Below, piece after piece: positions 51,877 to 62,377 of a DNA stretch of 64,000 nt. The notes beneath the pieces were generated by a model. That model was given only the letters and a program-made list of their open reading frames with translations, did no database searches and was not told the origin of the DNA. Made by a program: the position numbers and the translations under genes. Position 1 is the first letter of the stretch. Every line of letters starts with the position of its first letter. The DNA is from Bradyrhizobium sp. CCBAU 53340 (GTDB taxonomy: Bacteria > Pseudomonadota > Alphaproteobacteria > Rhizobiales > Xanthobacteraceae). The stretch is taken from positions 4,154,001 through 4,218,000 of the forward strand of contig NZ_CP030055.1 of the NCBI RefSeq assembly GCF_015291645.1, read 5' to 3'.

Positions 51877-53526
51877 TTACGCTGAAATCGCCTTGGCCGA
51901 GCCGACCTCGTTGCGCAGCAGGAATTTCTGGATCTTTCCCGTCGATGTCTTCGGGATCGGTCCGAACACGACGGCCTTCGGCGTCTTGAAGCCGCTCATA
52001 TGCGTGCGGCAGAAGGCGATGATGTCGGCCTCGCTCGCGCTGGCGCCGTCCTTCAGCTCGATAAACGCGCAGGGCACTTCGCCCCATTTCGGATCTGGCT
52101 TGGCGACCACGGCGGCGAACAGCACCGCCGGGTGCTTGTAGAGGATGTCCTCGACCTCGACCGAGGAAACGTTCTCGCCGCCGGAGATGATGATGTCCTT
52201 GGAGCGGTCCTTGATGGTGACGTAGCCGTGCTCATCGAGCACGCCGAGATCGCCGGTGTGAAACCAGCCGCCCGCGAAGGCTTCCTTGGTCGCCGTCTCG
52301 TTCTTGAGATAGCCTTTCATTACGATGTTGCCGCGGAACATGACCTCGCCGATGGTCTCGCCGTCGCGCGGCACCTGCTTCATGGTCTGCGGATCGATGA
52401 CGGTGACGCTTTCCTCGAGCGGGTAGGGCACGCCCTGCCGGCGTTTCATTTTCGCGCGTTCGGCGGCGGGCAACTCGTCCCAGCCGGGCTGCTCGGCGCA
52501 GACGGAGGCGGGGCCATAGACCTCGGTCAGGCCATAGACGTGCGTGAGCTTGATGCCGATGCTTTCGGCGCCTTCCAGCACGGCGACGGGCGGCGCGGCG
52601 CCGGCGATGAGGCCGACGACGCGGCGGGCCGCATTGCCTTTCGGCGCATCGGGAGCGTTGATCAGCACGTTGTAGACGATCGGCGCGCCGCACATATGGG
52701 TGACGCCGTGTTGCCTGATCAGCTCGAAGATCTTGGTCGGTTCGACCTTGCGCAGGCAAACATTGATGCCGGCAGCCGCCGCGATGGTCCAGGGGAAGCA
52801 CCAGCCGTTGCAGTGGAACATCGGCAGCGTCCAGAGATAGACCGGATGCTGGCCGAGATTGCCGGCGAGGATGTTGCTGACGGCGTTGAGATAAGCACCG
52901 CGATGATGGGTGACGACGCCCTTGGGATTGCCTGTGGTGCCCGATGTGTAGCTCAACGCGATCGCATCCCATTCATCGCCCGGCGTGACCGCCGCGAAAT
53001 CCGGATCGCCTTGCGCGACGGCCGCTTCGTACTCGATCTCGCCGATGCGCTTGCCGCCCTTGAAGGCGGCATCATCGACGTCGATCACGAAGGGCTTCGG
53101 TCCGGTCATCTGCGCCAGCGCGTCGGTGATGACGCCGGAGAATTCGGGATCGACCAGGATGATCTTGGCGCCGCCATGATCGAGCTGGAACGCGATCGAG
53201 GGGGCATCGAGCCGGATGTTGAGTGCGTTCAGGACGGCGCCGGTCATGGGGACGGCAAAGTGCGCCTCGTTCATCGCCGGGATGTTCGGCAGCATCGCCG
53301 CGACGGTGTCGCCGACGCCGATGCCCTTGCCGGCGAGATAGGATGCAAAGCGCTTGCAGCGCTCATGGGTTTGAGCCCACGTGAAGCTGCGCCCCTCATA
53401 GACCGTGCTGACGTGATCCGGATAAACCGCGGCGCTGCGGGCGAGGAAGCTCAACGGCGACAGCGGCACGTAATTGGCGGGTGTCTTGCCGAGGCCGATG
53501 TTGTACTGGTTCTGCCGATCGCTCAT
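51877..53526 (-). CDS. acyl-CoA synthetase (AMP-forming)
   Basis: The 549-residue product has the adenylate-forming fold: SYTSGTTGNPKGVV (P-loop), YGLTEVYGP, TGDLGVLDEHGY with the Asp that contacts AMP, and KDIIISGGENVSSVE. The C-terminal lysine lies in PKTSTGKIQKF. It activates an organic or fatty acid with ATP and CoA. It is close to the branch of DmdB-like and medium-chain ligases by general look only. The start is supported by AAGGAGGGTGTCG before ATG 53526. It lies between two TRAP systems, which could supply its substrate. Confidence 0.92.
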   Translation of the reverse strand: MSDRQNQYNIGLGKTPANYVPLSPLSFLARSAAVYPDHVSTVYEGRSFTWAQTHERCKRFASYLAGKGIGVGDTVAAMLPNIPAMNEAHFAVPMTGAVLNALNIRLDAPSIAFQLDHGGAKIILVDPEFSGVITDALAQMTGPKPFVIDVDDAAFKGGKRIGEIEYEAAVAQGDPDFAAVTPGDEWDAIALSYTSGTTGNPKGVVTHHRGAYLNAVSNILAGNLGQHPVYLWTLPMFHCNGWCFPWTIAAAAGINVCLRKVEPTKIFELIRQHGVTHMCGAPIVYNVLINAPDAPKGNAARRVVGLIAGAAPPVAVLEGAESIGIKLTHVYGLTEVYGPASVCAEQPGWDELPAAERAKMKRRQGVPYPLEESVTVIDPQTMKQVPRDGETIGEVMFRGNIVMKGYLKNETATKEAFAGGWFHTGDLGVLDEHGYVTIKDRSKDIIISGGENVSSVEVEDILYKHPAVLFAAVVAKPDPKWGEVPCAFIELKDGASASEADIIAFCRTHMSGFKTPKAVVFGPIPKTSTGKIQKFLLRNEVGSAKAISA

Positions 53527-53549
53527 CGACACCCTCCTTGACGCCCACG

Positions 53550-55439
53550 TTACAGGAATCCAATCGAGATCCAGGGGAAGACCGCGACGACGATCAATCC
53601 CACCAGCAGTGCCAGCAGATAGCCCCAGATCGGCCTGACGCCTTCGGCCGGATCGACGCGTCCAATGGCACAGGCCGCATAATAGCCGACGCCGAAGGGC
53701 GGCGCGAATAGCCCGATACCCATCGCCAGAATGATCACCATGGCGTAGTGCACCTCATGCACGCCGACGGCGCGGGCGATTGGAAACAGAAGCGGCCCGA
53801 ACAGCACAATCGCGGGGATGCCCTCCAGCACGCTGCCGAGGACGGTAAAGGCCAGGATGGACACGGCGATGAAGGTCGCAGCCCCCCCCGGCAATCCGGT
53901 CATGGCGGCCGCCAGCGAGCGCGAGAAGCCGGACTGGGTCAGGCCCCAGGCCATGCCCGTGGCCGTGCCGATGATCAGCAGGATCGCGCCGGACAGCGCC
54001 GCCGTCTCGACCAGCATCGGAAACAGCCGCCGCCAGTCGAAGCGGCGATAGACCAGCAAGCCAACCAAGGCGCCATAGACGATGCCAATGGTCGAGACCT
54101 CAGTGGCGGTCGCGATGCCCTCGACCACGGCGTAGCGGATCACGAAGGGCAGCGCGAGCGCGGGCAGGGCGATGATGAAGGTTTTGCCGATCTCGGAGGC
54201 CGTGGCGCGGCGGACATGGCTCATGTCCTCATGGCGGTAACGCCACCGGACCAGCATGCAGAGCGTGATCGCGAGCACGACACCCGGTAGCAGTCCGCCG
54301 GTGAACAGCGCCGCGATCGACACGCCGGTGACCGAGCCGATCGTGATCAGCACGAGACTCGGCGGGATGGTCTCGGTCTGGGCCCCGGTCGCCGCCAGGA
54401 GCGCGACGAGATCGCCGGGCTTGGCGCCGCGCTGCTTCATCTCGGGAAACAGAACGGGCGCGACCGCGGCCATGTCGGCCGCCTTGGCGCCGGATATGCC
54501 GGAGACCAGATACATCGCGCCCACCAGCACGTAATGCAGGCCGCCGCGGACGTGGCCGAGCAGGCTTCCCAGGAACGCCACCATGGCCCGGGCCATGCCG
54601 GTCATTTCGATCAGCAGCCCGAGGAACACGAAGAGCGGTACCGACAGCAGGATCAGGTGGCTCATGCCCTCGTCCATCCGTCCGACCAGCACCATGACGG
54701 GTGTGCGCGTGGTCAGCGCCAAATAGCCGAAGATCGCGAGGCCAAAACCGAACGCAATGGGAACGCCGGCGAAAACGCAGAAGCCGGCGACGCCGACGAA
54801 GAAGATAACGAGATTGAGATTGCCGAGAGGCTGTAGGTAAGGCTGCGCCAGCCAGAACAGACCGATAACGACGATGACGGAGATCACGGCCGTCAGCACC
54901 ATGCGATAATCGGCGGTGCGAAGCAGCCGGAGCAGCGCGAACGCCGCCATCAGGCAAATCCCAACCGGCAGAGCGACGGCACGCCACATGTTGGAAATCT
55001 GCAGCGCCGGCGTGGTGATGAAGCTTTCCTCGTAGGCATAGTCCCAGGACGGCCAGATGATCAGCACGAGGAACGCCAATGCCGCGCAGGTCGCGATGAG
55101 GTCGAGATAGGCGCGCATGGCCGGCCGCGCGCTCGCGACAACCGCGGTCATGCGCATGTGCTCGGAGCGGCGAAATGCGACCGCCGCGCCCAGCATCGCT
55201 AGCCACAAGAACAGGATCGAAGCGAGTTCGTCGGACCAGATCAGCGGCCGGTGCAAGCCGTAGCGCGCGACGACGCCGGCAAACAGGATCGCGATCTCGA
55301 CAACCACCAGAATGGCCGCCGGGATTTCGACAGCGAGGCCGAGGATGCGCTCGAGCGAAGCCAGCACGGAGGATCGGCGAGGGGGCTGAACAGCCACCTC
55401 GCCCACGACTTCGGTCACCTGAACCTCGATATGAGCCAT
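53550..55439 (-). CDS. TRAP transporter fused permease (DctQ-DctM)
   Basis: The 629-residue product joins the two TRAP membrane subunits. Residues about 25-190 form the DctQ part (RYGLHRPLIWSDELASILFL WLAML), and from about 210 follows the DctM part with VGVAGFCVFAGVPIAFGFGL, LVGRMDEGMSHLILLSVPLF and ALLAATGAQTETIPPSLVLI TIG. Fusions of this kind are known in the family. It would work with the binding protein encoded 15 bases upstream at 55455 on the same strand. The synthetase ends this minus-strand group. Confidence 0.93.
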   Translation of the reverse strand: MAHIEVQVTEVVGEVAVQPPRRSSVLASLERILGLAVEIPAAILVVVEIAILFAGVVARYGLHRPLIWSDELASILFLWLAMLGAAVAFRRSEHMRMTAVVASARPAMRAYLDLIATCAALAFLVLIIWPSWDYAYEESFITTPALQISNMWRAVALPVGICLMAAFALLRLLRTADYRMVLTAVISVIVVIGLFWLAQPYLQPLGNLNLVIFFVGVAGFCVFAGVPIAFGFGLAIFGYLALTTRTPVMVLVGRMDEGMSHLILLSVPLFVFLGLLIEMTGMARAMVAFLGSLLGHVRGGLHYVLVGAMYLVSGISGAKAADMAAVAPVLFPEMKQRGAKPGDLVALLAATGAQTETIPPSLVLITIGSVTGVSIAALFTGGLLPGVVLAITLCMLVRWRYRHEDMSHVRRATASEIGKTFIIALPALALPFVIRYAVVEGIATATEVSTIGIVYGALVGLLVYRRFDWRRLFPMLVETAALSGAILLIIGTATGMAWGLTQSGFSRSLAAAMTGLPGGAATFIAVSILAFTVLGSVLEGIPAIVLFGPLLFPIARAVGVHEVHYAMVIILAMGIGLFAPPFGVGYYAACAIGRVDPAEGVRPIWGYLLALLVGLIVVAVFPWISIGFL

Positions 55440-55454
55440 AACGGCTCCAACGCG

Positions 55455-56474
55455 TTACGACAGCTTGCCGACGGCCTTTTCCAGCAGCTCCCAGGCCTGC
55501 TCGCCATACTTGCCCTTCCACTCGGCATAGAAGCCGGCGGACCGCAGCTTGTCGCGGAACGGCGCGACTGCGGGCTGGTTGAAGGTCAGGCCTTTGCCCG
55601 CGAGCTCCTGCTGAAGGCTGGCATTCAGCTTGGCGGTGTCCTCACGCTCCTTGATGGCGGCGGTGTTGATGTTCTTGGCGACGATGGTGCGCACATCCTG
55701 TGGGAGCTTTTCCCAGGCTCTCCGGTTGGCCAGGAACCAGAAGCCGTCCCACATGTGGTTGGTCAGCGAGCAGTATTTCTGCACTTCATAGAGCTTTGCC
55801 GTCGAGATGATCGCCAGCGGGTTCTCCTGGCCCTCGACGATCTTGGTCTGAAGCGCGGAATAGACCTCGGCGAAATTGATCGAGGCGGGCGCGGCATCGA
55901 ACGCCTTGAACATCGAGGTCCACAGGGGCGAGACCGGCACGCGGATCTTGAAGCCCTTGAAATCGTCCGGGCTGGTGATCGGCTTGGTCGACGACGTGGT
56001 CTGGCGGAAGCCGTTGTCCCAGATCTTGTCCATGACCTCGAGGCCGGCCTTCTTGATCTCGCCACGGACATAGGCGCCGAGGTCGCCGTCCATGGCCTTC
56101 CAGACCGTGTCGTAGTCCGGGAATGCGAAGCCGATGCCGTTGATGGACGCTGCCGGCACCAGGGTCGACAGGATCAGGCCGGACAGCGTGAAGAACTCGA
56201 CGCCGCCGGAACGGATCTGGCTCAGCATGTCAGTGTCCGAGCCAAGCTGGTTGTTCGGGAAGATCTGGAGGTCGAACTTGCCGCCAGTCTCGCTCTTGAT
56301 GGCCGCAGCCATCTCCTTGGCGCGGACGTTCAGCGGATGGCTGTCTGGCAGGTTGTTGGCGTATTTGTAGGTGAACTCGGCAGCCTGGGCACGGGCCACA
56401 TAGGGCGCGCTGACGCCGCCAAAAACGGCGGTCGCGGCGGAGGCCTTGAGAAGCGCGCGGCGGGAAAAACTCAT
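55455..56474 (-). CDS. TRAP transporter substrate-binding protein with Tat-type signal
   Basis: The 339-residue product starts MSFSRRALLKASAATAVFGG with a twin-arginine motif (SRRALLK). A DctP fold follows: HPLNVRAKEMAAAIKSETGG KFDLQIFPNNQLG, GFKIRVPVSPLWTSMFKAFD AAP and EVYSALQTKIVEGQENPLAI. It is the periplasmic partner of the fused permease downstream. Its promoter region contains an AT-rich palindrome (56748-56771). Confidence 0.94.
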   Translation of the reverse strand: MSFSRRALLKASAATAVFGGVSAPYVARAQAAEFTYKYANNLPDSHPLNVRAKEMAAAIKSETGGKFDLQIFPNNQLGSDTDMLSQIRSGGVEFFTLSGLILSTLVPAASINGIGFAFPDYDTVWKAMDGDLGAYVRGEIKKAGLEVMDKIWDNGFRQTTSSTKPITSPDDFKGFKIRVPVSPLWTSMFKAFDAAPASINFAEVYSALQTKIVEGQENPLAIISTAKLYEVQKYCSLTNHMWDGFWFLANRRAWEKLPQDVRTIVAKNINTAAIKEREDTAKLNASLQQELAGKGLTFNQPAVAPFRDKLRSAGFYAEWKGKYGEQAWELLEKAVGKLS

Positions 56475-57030
56475 GGGTCTGCTTCCTCAAAAGGATTGTT
56501 CTTGTTGTGAGACGCAAACCATACGGACGTCGGGCCTGAAGGTCATCTGCGATCTCGCGAAGCTCGCTTATTGCAGCCGGACAAGGTCGCGGCAATATCG
56601 GCTTTCGAAGACATCGGCCCGATGCAAAATCTGAAAAACAACCCCATGCACAGTAGCCGTCAAGCGCTGACAGGCTGGACAAACCCGCAGCCGGAAATCG
56701 CGCAGGAGCAAAAGCGCCATGATAGCAATTTCGGCTAAATATCTGATTGGATTATATATAAATATATTCCATAATATACCTTATGCGAATTACAGATATG
56801 GCTTGGCCAATCAGGGCTGCGCGTGATTGCTTTCCCCAAATCGAGATTCTGTTGGCCCCTTGCCCCTTCACAAACAGACCCGCGCCGGCTCGAGCCAGTG
56901 CAGTCCGTTTCGGAAGTCGATCGAGTCGCGGCATCCAAAGCGAACTACGCCGACGTGCCAACCGGCTGGCAACATGCCAAGCAGGTGTCCGACACCGGCG
57001 GGAGCAGGCCTTGACCGCTAACCGCGGGCG
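56475..57030. other. long intergenic region with AT-rich core
   Basis: No gene is supported. The stretch between two minus-strand genes holds an unusually A+T-rich core at about 56735-56790 in a GC-rich neighbourhood. It is the likely control region of the TRAP-synthetase operon. The frames at 56783-57034 have no family resemblance. Confidence 0.55.
56748..56771. promoter_or_regulatory. AT-rich palindrome, possible operator
   Basis: TGGATTATATATAAATATAT TCCA is a 24-base palindrome with 20 of 24 positions symmetric, the outer TGGA/TCCA fully so. It lies 274 bases before the TRAP binding-protein start. GntR-type regulators of organic-acid genes bind similar AT-rich palindromes, so it may be an operator; this is inference. 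Confidence 0.5.
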
Positions 57031-57906
57031 CTAGTCCGCCGAAAGAGAACGGAGCCAGGCCAACCTGGAGATCGCCCTCTCCGCCATCTGTTGCAGGACT
57101 TCGGTCCGGGCAGCGTCATCCGAGCGTTCGGCCCCGTCGAGATAGCTGTCGACCAGGGCCTCGGCGATCTCCAGCGAATCCTTATTTTCGAGCGAGGCCG
57201 GAAAGCGGCCGACACCAGCGGCGGCGTCGGCCATCCTTGCCGTCTCGTCGTGGAGCTCCCGCGTACGGACCGCGCTTGGCCCGCTCATATGTCGCGCGAG
57301 ATCAGCCAGCCGGTTGGCCAGGCGAAGCTCGAGCGTCCGCGCATTGATCTGCGGTGTTGCGGTCCCAGATCCCGCGGCGGGTTCCCGCGCGTGCTCGCGA
57401 TGGTAAGCGCGGCGCCTCTCCTTCCGCAGTACGGCAACATGGCCGAGTTCCTCCCTCGCCATGGCTTCGGACGCCTTCTTGATCTCGGGATCACTGGAAT
57501 AGGCCGCGAGATAGGACCAGAACGCGAAGGCTCGTTCCTCGTTGCGGACGGCCATCGCGAGCGCGCGATACGGCGTCATCAAGCGGGATGTCTTCACCTC
57601 CGCGGCAGCTTCCGGATCAATCGCTTCGGGCGTCTGCCAGCGCACGAGAGCGGGATCGGGAACCTTGCCGCGGCGTGATTGTGACCATTGCGCGACGCTG
57701 TCGACGTGCTCGCGCTCGGCGGAACCCAAGTTCGCGAACACGTCGGCGAGATCATGCTTGCCTTGCTTGCGCATCTCTTCGGCCAAATCGTCGTATCGAT
57801 TTGCCGCCTCCTGCTCCATTCCATGCGCTAGCGCAAACAGCTCGTCGAGAGACGCCGGTACACCACCGGGCTCAGCACTCAGCAATGACGTGCGTAGGAA
57901 TGGCAT
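57031..57906 (-). CDS. rubrerythrin-like diiron protein
   Basis: The 291-residue product has two ferritin-like helix pairs with the iron-binding pattern Glu...Glu-x2-His: HGMEQEAANRYDDLAEEMRK, GSAEREHVDSVAQW, NEERAFAFWSYLAAYSSDP and AREELGHVAVLRKERR. This is the rubrerythrin/ferritin fold without the Cys-rich rubredoxin ending. The C-terminal 110 residues are helical and Ala/Arg-rich. It probably handles iron, peroxide or electrons under low oxygen. It is divergent from nosR (178 bases), which suggests shared control with denitrification. Confidence 0.85.
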   Translation of the reverse strand: MPFLRTSLLSAEPGGVPASLDELFALAHGMEQEAANRYDDLAEEMRKQGKHDLADVFANLGSAEREHVDSVAQWSQSRRGKVPDPALVRWQTPEAIDPEAAAEVKTSRLMTPYRALAMAVRNEERAFAFWSYLAAYSSDPEIKKASEAMAREELGHVAVLRKERRRAYHREHAREPAAGSGTATPQINARTLELRLANRLADLARHMSGPSAVRTRELHDETARMADAAAGVGRFPASLENKDSLEIAEALVDSYLDGAERSDDAARTEVLQQMAERAISRLAWLRSLSAD

Positions 57907-58084
57907 GACGAGGGCTCCAGATGCAGACGACTAATTCGGCTCCACATGCACCTAAGGAGTTTTGCGGAGTTGACAGATGCGGTCGTGGACGATGAGTTTT
58001 ACACGTCAGCGGCGACAAATCATCAACGAAGAATCCTTCAGCACGCGCGGCCCGCTCGGCCGCGCAGATCGCGTTTGACTCGAA

Positions 58085-60394
58085 ATGTCGCAGCAGCCGC
58101 ATCACGATACCGGCTTCGCAAGACGTGCAGCGCACGCGCTCGCAGGCTTGCTGTTGATGTGTTTGGCGTACATCTCGCCTGCATTCGCCGCCGGCGACTT
58201 GCAAACATACCTGCCGAAGCTCGCACCCGCTGACTTTTTCCCTGGTGCGGATCGTTTTGGCTCGCCGCAAGGCGATCCGCCCATTGTTCCGGTCTACCGC
58301 GGCGACCAGCTCCAGGGATTTGTCTTCCTCAACTCCGACTTCGCGAACGCCGTCGGCTACTCGGGCAAGCCGATTCACATATTGGCGGGAATCGATCCGA
58401 AGGGCGTTCTCACCGGCGTAAAGCTTGTCGACCACAAGGAGCCGATCGTGCTGGTCGGCATTCCTGAGGCACGCATCGTCGCGGCCATGAACTCGCTGAT
58501 CGGCAAGGACATGAAGCCGGTCGCAAGCGGGGCCGAGAGCCCGCCGCAAGTCGACATTGTCAGCGGCGCGACCGTCACGGTGCTGGTGATGAGCGACAGC
58601 ATTGTCCGTGCGGCATCCAAGCTCATCCGAAGCGGTCGTATCGGCGGCGGAGACGGCGCCGCGGCGTCGGCGGCCCTACCCCCGGTCATCAAGACTCTCG
58701 ATCTTGCACAAAGCGACGTGCGCGACTGGGAGAGTCTCGTCGGCGACGGCTCGGTGCGCCGGCTTCATCTCGGGATTGGCGACGTCAACGAGGCCTTTGC
58801 CAAGTCCGGGAACGCTGCAGCGAGCCAGTACCCTGAGCCGGGCGATGCGAGCGACAGCTTCATTGACCTTTACGCCGCGCTGGTGACCGCGCCCACGATC
58901 GGTCGCAGCCTGCTGGGCGAGGATGGCTATCAACGGCTGAAGGACCGGCTGAAGCCGGGCCAGCAGGCCATCATTGTCGCCGGCAATGGCACCTATTCCT
59001 TCAAAGGGTCGGCCTATGTTCGCGGCGGCATCTTCGATCGCATCGAGATCTTGCAGGACGGCAACAGCACCCGGTTTCGCGACCGCAATCATACGCGGCT
59101 AGGCGCGCTGGAGGCTGCGGGCGCTCCCGAGTTCAAGGAAATCGCACTGTTCGTCACGCCTCCCGAGTTCACGCTTGATCCGACGCAGGCCTGGCAACTG
59201 AAGTTGCTCGTGCAGCGAAGCCTGGGCGGACACGACAAGGCCTTCCTGACATTCGACGTCAACTACACCCTGCCCGACAAATACGTGCGTCGCGAGCAGC
59301 GTGCGGTGACCGTGCCGGAGAGTGCTGCTCCCCCTGCAGCGCAGGCCACGGCCGCAGCCGCCCCGGCGCCAGAGACGGATGAGCCGCTCTGGATGCGGAT
59401 CTGGGGTGCGAACACCGTCTCGGTCGCCATAACAGCGTTCATGCTGGCCGCCCTCACCGGCATCTTCTTTTTCCAGAATCTGCTTGTGCGCCGACCGGTC
59501 TTCTACAACTGGGTTCGGCGAGGCTTTCTCGTCTTCGTTCTGGTCTGGCTCGGCTGGTACGCAAACGCCCAGCTCTCCGTGGTCAACGTCGTCACCTTCA
59601 CCAACGCGCTGGTGACCGGCTTTCACTGGGAATTTTTCCTTGCCGCTCCGCTGATCTTCATTCTCTGGGCTGCGACGGCCGGGGGCCTCCTGTTCTGGGG
59701 CCGCGGTCCGTTCTGCGGCTGGCTATGTCCCTTCGGCGCGCTGCAGGAGCTGACCAACCAGGTCGCCAAATGGTTGAAGGTGCCGCAAATCACCGTGCCA
59801 TGGGGACTGCACGAGCGGCTCTGGCCGATCAAATATATCATCTTCCTGGGGCTGTTCGGCCTGTCGCTCTACTCTGTCGACATGGCCGAACGGTTCGCGG
59901 AAGTCGAACCGTTCAAGACGGCCATCATCCTGAAATTCGCACGACAGTGGCCGTTCGTCCTCTACGCAGTGGCGCTGCTCGTGATCGGCCTCTTCATCGA
60001 GCGATTCTTCTGCCGCTACCTTTGTCCGCTCGGCGCGGCGCTCGCGATTCCCGGACGCATGAGGACGTTCGAATGGCTTCGCCGCTGGCAGGAATGCGGC
60101 TCGCCATGCCAGCGCTGCGCCAAGGAGTGTCCGGTGCAGTCGATCCATCCCGAGGGACATATCAACGTCAACGAATGCATCTACTGCATGCATTGCCAGG
60201 AACTCTATTACGACGACCATCGCTGCCCGCACATGATCCAGGTGCGGCTGAAGCGCGAGAAGCGTCAGGCGTTGGCGTCGCCCTCGATGCGCTCGGGCGG
60301 CAAAGGTCCCGCGACCGTCATCACCGCTGGCGGCAAGCCTGTCAGCCGATCACCCGTCACCTCTCCACCCGTCACCTCTCCACCCGAAACCTGA
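58085..60394 (+). CDS. nosR: NosR, nitrous oxide reductase regulator and electron donor
   Basis: The 769-residue product has a signal (residues 15-36) and a periplasmic FMN-binding domain with SGATVT (160-165). About six membrane helices follow (from about 440), with the Cys motifs [10 protein letters not shown] and [13 protein letters not shown]-terminal ferredoxin domain carries [13 protein letters not shown] and [12 protein letters not shown]. The protein supports nosZ expression and passes electrons to NosZ. No good ribosome binding site precedes ATG 58085, so the start is somewhat uncertain. The C-terminal tail carries a duplicated PPVTS segment. NosZ follows 23 bases later. Confidence 0.95.
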   Translation: MSQQPHHDTGFARRAAHALAGLLLMCLAYISPAFAAGDLQTYLPKLAPADFFPGADRFGSPQGDPPIVPVYRGDQLQGFVFLNSDFANAVGYSGKPIHILAGIDPKGVLTGVKLVDHKEPIVLVGIPEARIVAAMNSLIGKDMKPVASGAESPPQVDIVSGATVTVLVMSDSIVRAASKLIRSGRIGGGDGAAASAALPPVIKTLDLAQSDVRDWESLVGDGSVRRLHLGIGDVNEAFAKSGNAAASQYPEPGDASDSFIDLYAALVTAPTIGRSLLGEDGYQRLKDRLKPGQQAIIVAGNGTYSFKGSAYVRGGIFDRIEILQDGNSTRFRDRNHTRLGALEAAGAPEFKEIALFVTPPEFTLDPTQAWQLKLLVQRSLGGHDKAFLTFDVNYTLPDKYVRREQRAVTVPESAAPPAAQATAAAAPAPETDEPLWMRIWGANTVSVAITAFMLAALTGIFFFQNLLVRRPVFYNWVRRGFLVFVLVWLGWYANAQLSVVNVVTFTNALVTGFHWEFFLAAPLIFILWAATAGGLLFWGRGPFCGWLCPFGALQELTNQVAKWLKVPQITVPWGLHERLWPIKYIIFLGLFGLSLYSVDMAERFAEVEPFKTAIILKFARQWPFVLYAVALLVIGLFIERFFCRYLCPLGAALAIPGRMRTFEWLRRWQECGSPCQRCAKECPVQSIHPEGHINVNECIYCMHCQELYYDDHRCPHMIQVRLKREKRQALASPSMRSGGKGPATVITAGGKPVSRSPVTSPPVTSPPET
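60353..60382 (+). repeat. tandem 15-base repeat at the nosR 3' end
   Basis: CCCGTCACCTCTCCA occurs twice in direct tandem, followed by CCCGAAACC, and encodes a duplicated PVTSP segment in the last residues of NosR. A slippage duplication is the likely cause. Confidence 0.75.
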
Positions 60395-60417
60395 AACCGA
60401 AAGCCGAGGAGGCAATC

Positions 60418-62364
60418 ATGAGTGAGAACGACAAAGCAAAGGGCGTCAGTCGACGAACGGTGCTGGGAACGACAGCGGCTGCTGCGGGCATCGGCCTGGC
60501 GGGCGGCGCCTCAGTGAAGGGCGGTGGCGGGTTCGTTTCGAGCGCCGATGCCCAAACAAACGCGGCCCCGAAGGCGCCCCCGGCGCGATCGGCCGTGCAG
60601 AAAACCGAAGTGGCGCCTGGCGAACTCGACGAGTACTACGTGTTCTTCTCGAGCGGCCAGTCCGGCGAGATGCGGATCGTCGGCCTCCCCTCGATGCGCG
60701 AACTGATGCGTGTGCCAGTGTTCAATCGCTGCAGCGCGACCGGCTGGGGCCTGACCAATGAAAGCCTCAAGGTTCTGACCGAGGGACTGCAGCCCGCCAC
60801 GCGCGAATTCCTCAAGACTCGCGGCGGCACGTTCATGAACGGCGACCTCCACCATCCGCACATCTCCTTCACGGACGGCACTTATGACGGCCGCTATGCT
60901 TTCATGAACGACAAGGCCAACACGCGCGTCGCGCGGGTGCGGCTCGACGTCATGAAGTGCGACAAGATCATCGAGCTGCCCAACCAGCATACGGTCCATG
61001 GCTTGAGAGTGCAGAAATATCCGCGCACCGGATATGTGTTCGCCAACGGCGAGGATGGTGTGCCCCTGCCCAACGACGGCAAGATCCTCGACGATCCCAA
61101 ACAATATCGGTCGATCTTCAGTGCGATCGATGGTGACACGATGAAAGTCGCCTGGCAGGTGATCGTCAGCGGAAATCTCGATAACGTCGACGCCGACTAC
61201 CAGGGCAAGTACGCCTTCTCGACCTGCTACAACGGCGAGGAAGGCGTCACGCTGGCCGAAATGACGGCCAACGAGCAGGATTGGGTCGTCATCTTCAACA
61301 TCAAGCGCATTGAGGAAGCCGTCAAGAAAGGCGACTTCAAGGAGATGAACGGCGTGCCCGTGATCGACGGCCGCAAGGGATCGGCCTACACGCGCTACGT
61401 TCCGGTCTCGAACAATCCGCACGGCATGAACACGGCGCCGGACGGTATTCACATCGTGGCAGCCGGAAAGCTTTCGCCGACCGTGACCGTGATGGACGTA
61501 CGGCTGTTCGACCAGTTGTTCGACGACAAGATCAAGCCGCGCGACGTCGTGGTCGCCGAGCCCGAACTCGGCCTCGGACCGTTGCATACGGCTTATGACG
61601 GCAAGGGCAACGCCTATACGACCCTGTTCCTCGACAGCCAGGTCGTCAAATGGAACATCGATCTGGCCAGGCGAGCCTTCAAAGGAGAAAAGGTCAATCC
61701 CATCCTCCAGAAGCTCGATGTGCACTATCAGCCGGGCCACAACCACAGCTCCATGGGGCAGACCAAGGAGGCTGACGGCAAATGGCTGATCTCGCTGAAC
61801 AAGTTCTCGAAGGACCGCTTCCTGAACGTCGGGCCGCTCAAACCGGAGAACGATCAGCTGATCGACATCTCAGGCGACCAGATGAAGCTGGTGCACGACG
61901 GCCCGAGCTTCGCCGAGCCGCATGACGCCACCATCGTCCACCGTTCCAAGATCAACCCGATCTCGATATGGGACCGCGCGGATCCGATGTTTGCCGATGC
62001 GGTCAAGCAGGCCAAGGCGGATGGCGTCAATCTGGAGGCGGATTCGAAGATCATTCGCGACGGCAACAAGGTGCGCGTCTACATGACCTCGACCGCACCG
62101 GCGTTCGGCCTCGAGAAGTTCGATGTCAAACAGGGTGACGAGGTGACCGTCTTCATCACCAACATCGATGCGGTCGAGGATCTGACGCACGGTTTCTGCA
62201 TCGTGAACTACGGCATCCAGATGGAAATCGCGCCGATGGCGACCGCATCCGTCACGTTCACGGCCAGCAAGCCGGGAGTTTACTGGTATTACTGCTCCTG
62301 GTTCTGCCACGCCATGCACATGGAGATGAAGGGCCGCATGTTCGTCGAGCCGAAGTCGGTCTGA
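60418..62364 (+). CDS. nosZ: nitrous oxide reductase (clade I, Tat-exported)
   Basis: The 648-residue product reduces N2O to N2 in the periplasm. It begins with a Tat signal (SRRTVLG at 11-17), so it belongs to clade I. The N-terminal beta-propeller carries the His ligands of the CuZ cluster ([39 protein letters not shown]). The C-terminal cupredoxin domain has the CuA ligands [24 protein letters not shown] precedes ATG 60418. It lies between nosR and nosD as in the usual order. Confidence 0.97.
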   Translation: MSENDKAKGVSRRTVLGTTAAAAGIGLAGGASVKGGGGFVSSADAQTNAAPKAPPARSAVQKTEVAPGELDEYYVFFSSGQSGEMRIVGLPSMRELMRVPVFNRCSATGWGLTNESLKVLTEGLQPATREFLKTRGGTFMNGDLHHPHISFTDGTYDGRYAFMNDKANTRVARVRLDVMKCDKIIELPNQHTVHGLRVQKYPRTGYVFANGEDGVPLPNDGKILDDPKQYRSIFSAIDGDTMKVAWQVIVSGNLDNVDADYQGKYAFSTCYNGEEGVTLAEMTANEQDWVVIFNIKRIEEAVKKGDFKEMNGVPVIDGRKGSAYTRYVPVSNNPHGMNTAPDGIHIVAAGKLSPTVTVMDVRLFDQLFDDKIKPRDVVVAEPELGLGPLHTAYDGKGNAYTTLFLDSQVVKWNIDLARRAFKGEKVNPILQKLDVHYQPGHNHSSMGQTKEADGKWLISLNKFSKDRFLNVGPLKPENDQLIDISGDQMKLVHDGPSFAEPHDATIVHRSKINPISIWDRADPMFADAVKQAKADGVNLEADSKIIRDGNKVRVYMTSTAPAFGLEKFDVKQGDEVTVFITNIDAVEDLTHGFCIVNYGIQMEIAPMATASVTFTASKPGVYWYYCSWFCHAMHMEMKGRMFVEPKSV

Positions 62365-62377
62365 CGGGAGCCAGCTC

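Noticed and set aside
52000..53541. A 513-codon frame antisense to the acyl-CoA synthetase
   Set aside because: The minus strand carries the full set of adenylate-forming motifs and a ribosome binding site. The plus-strand frame has none.
57907..58084. A possible FNR/FixK site before nosR
   Set aside because: Only single half-sites were found. No palindromic TTGA-N6-TCAA-type match was seen, so no regulatory site was listed.
60511..61746. A 411-codon frame antisense to nosZ
   Set aside because: It lies within a highly conserved NosZ sequence, and its own product resembles no protein family.
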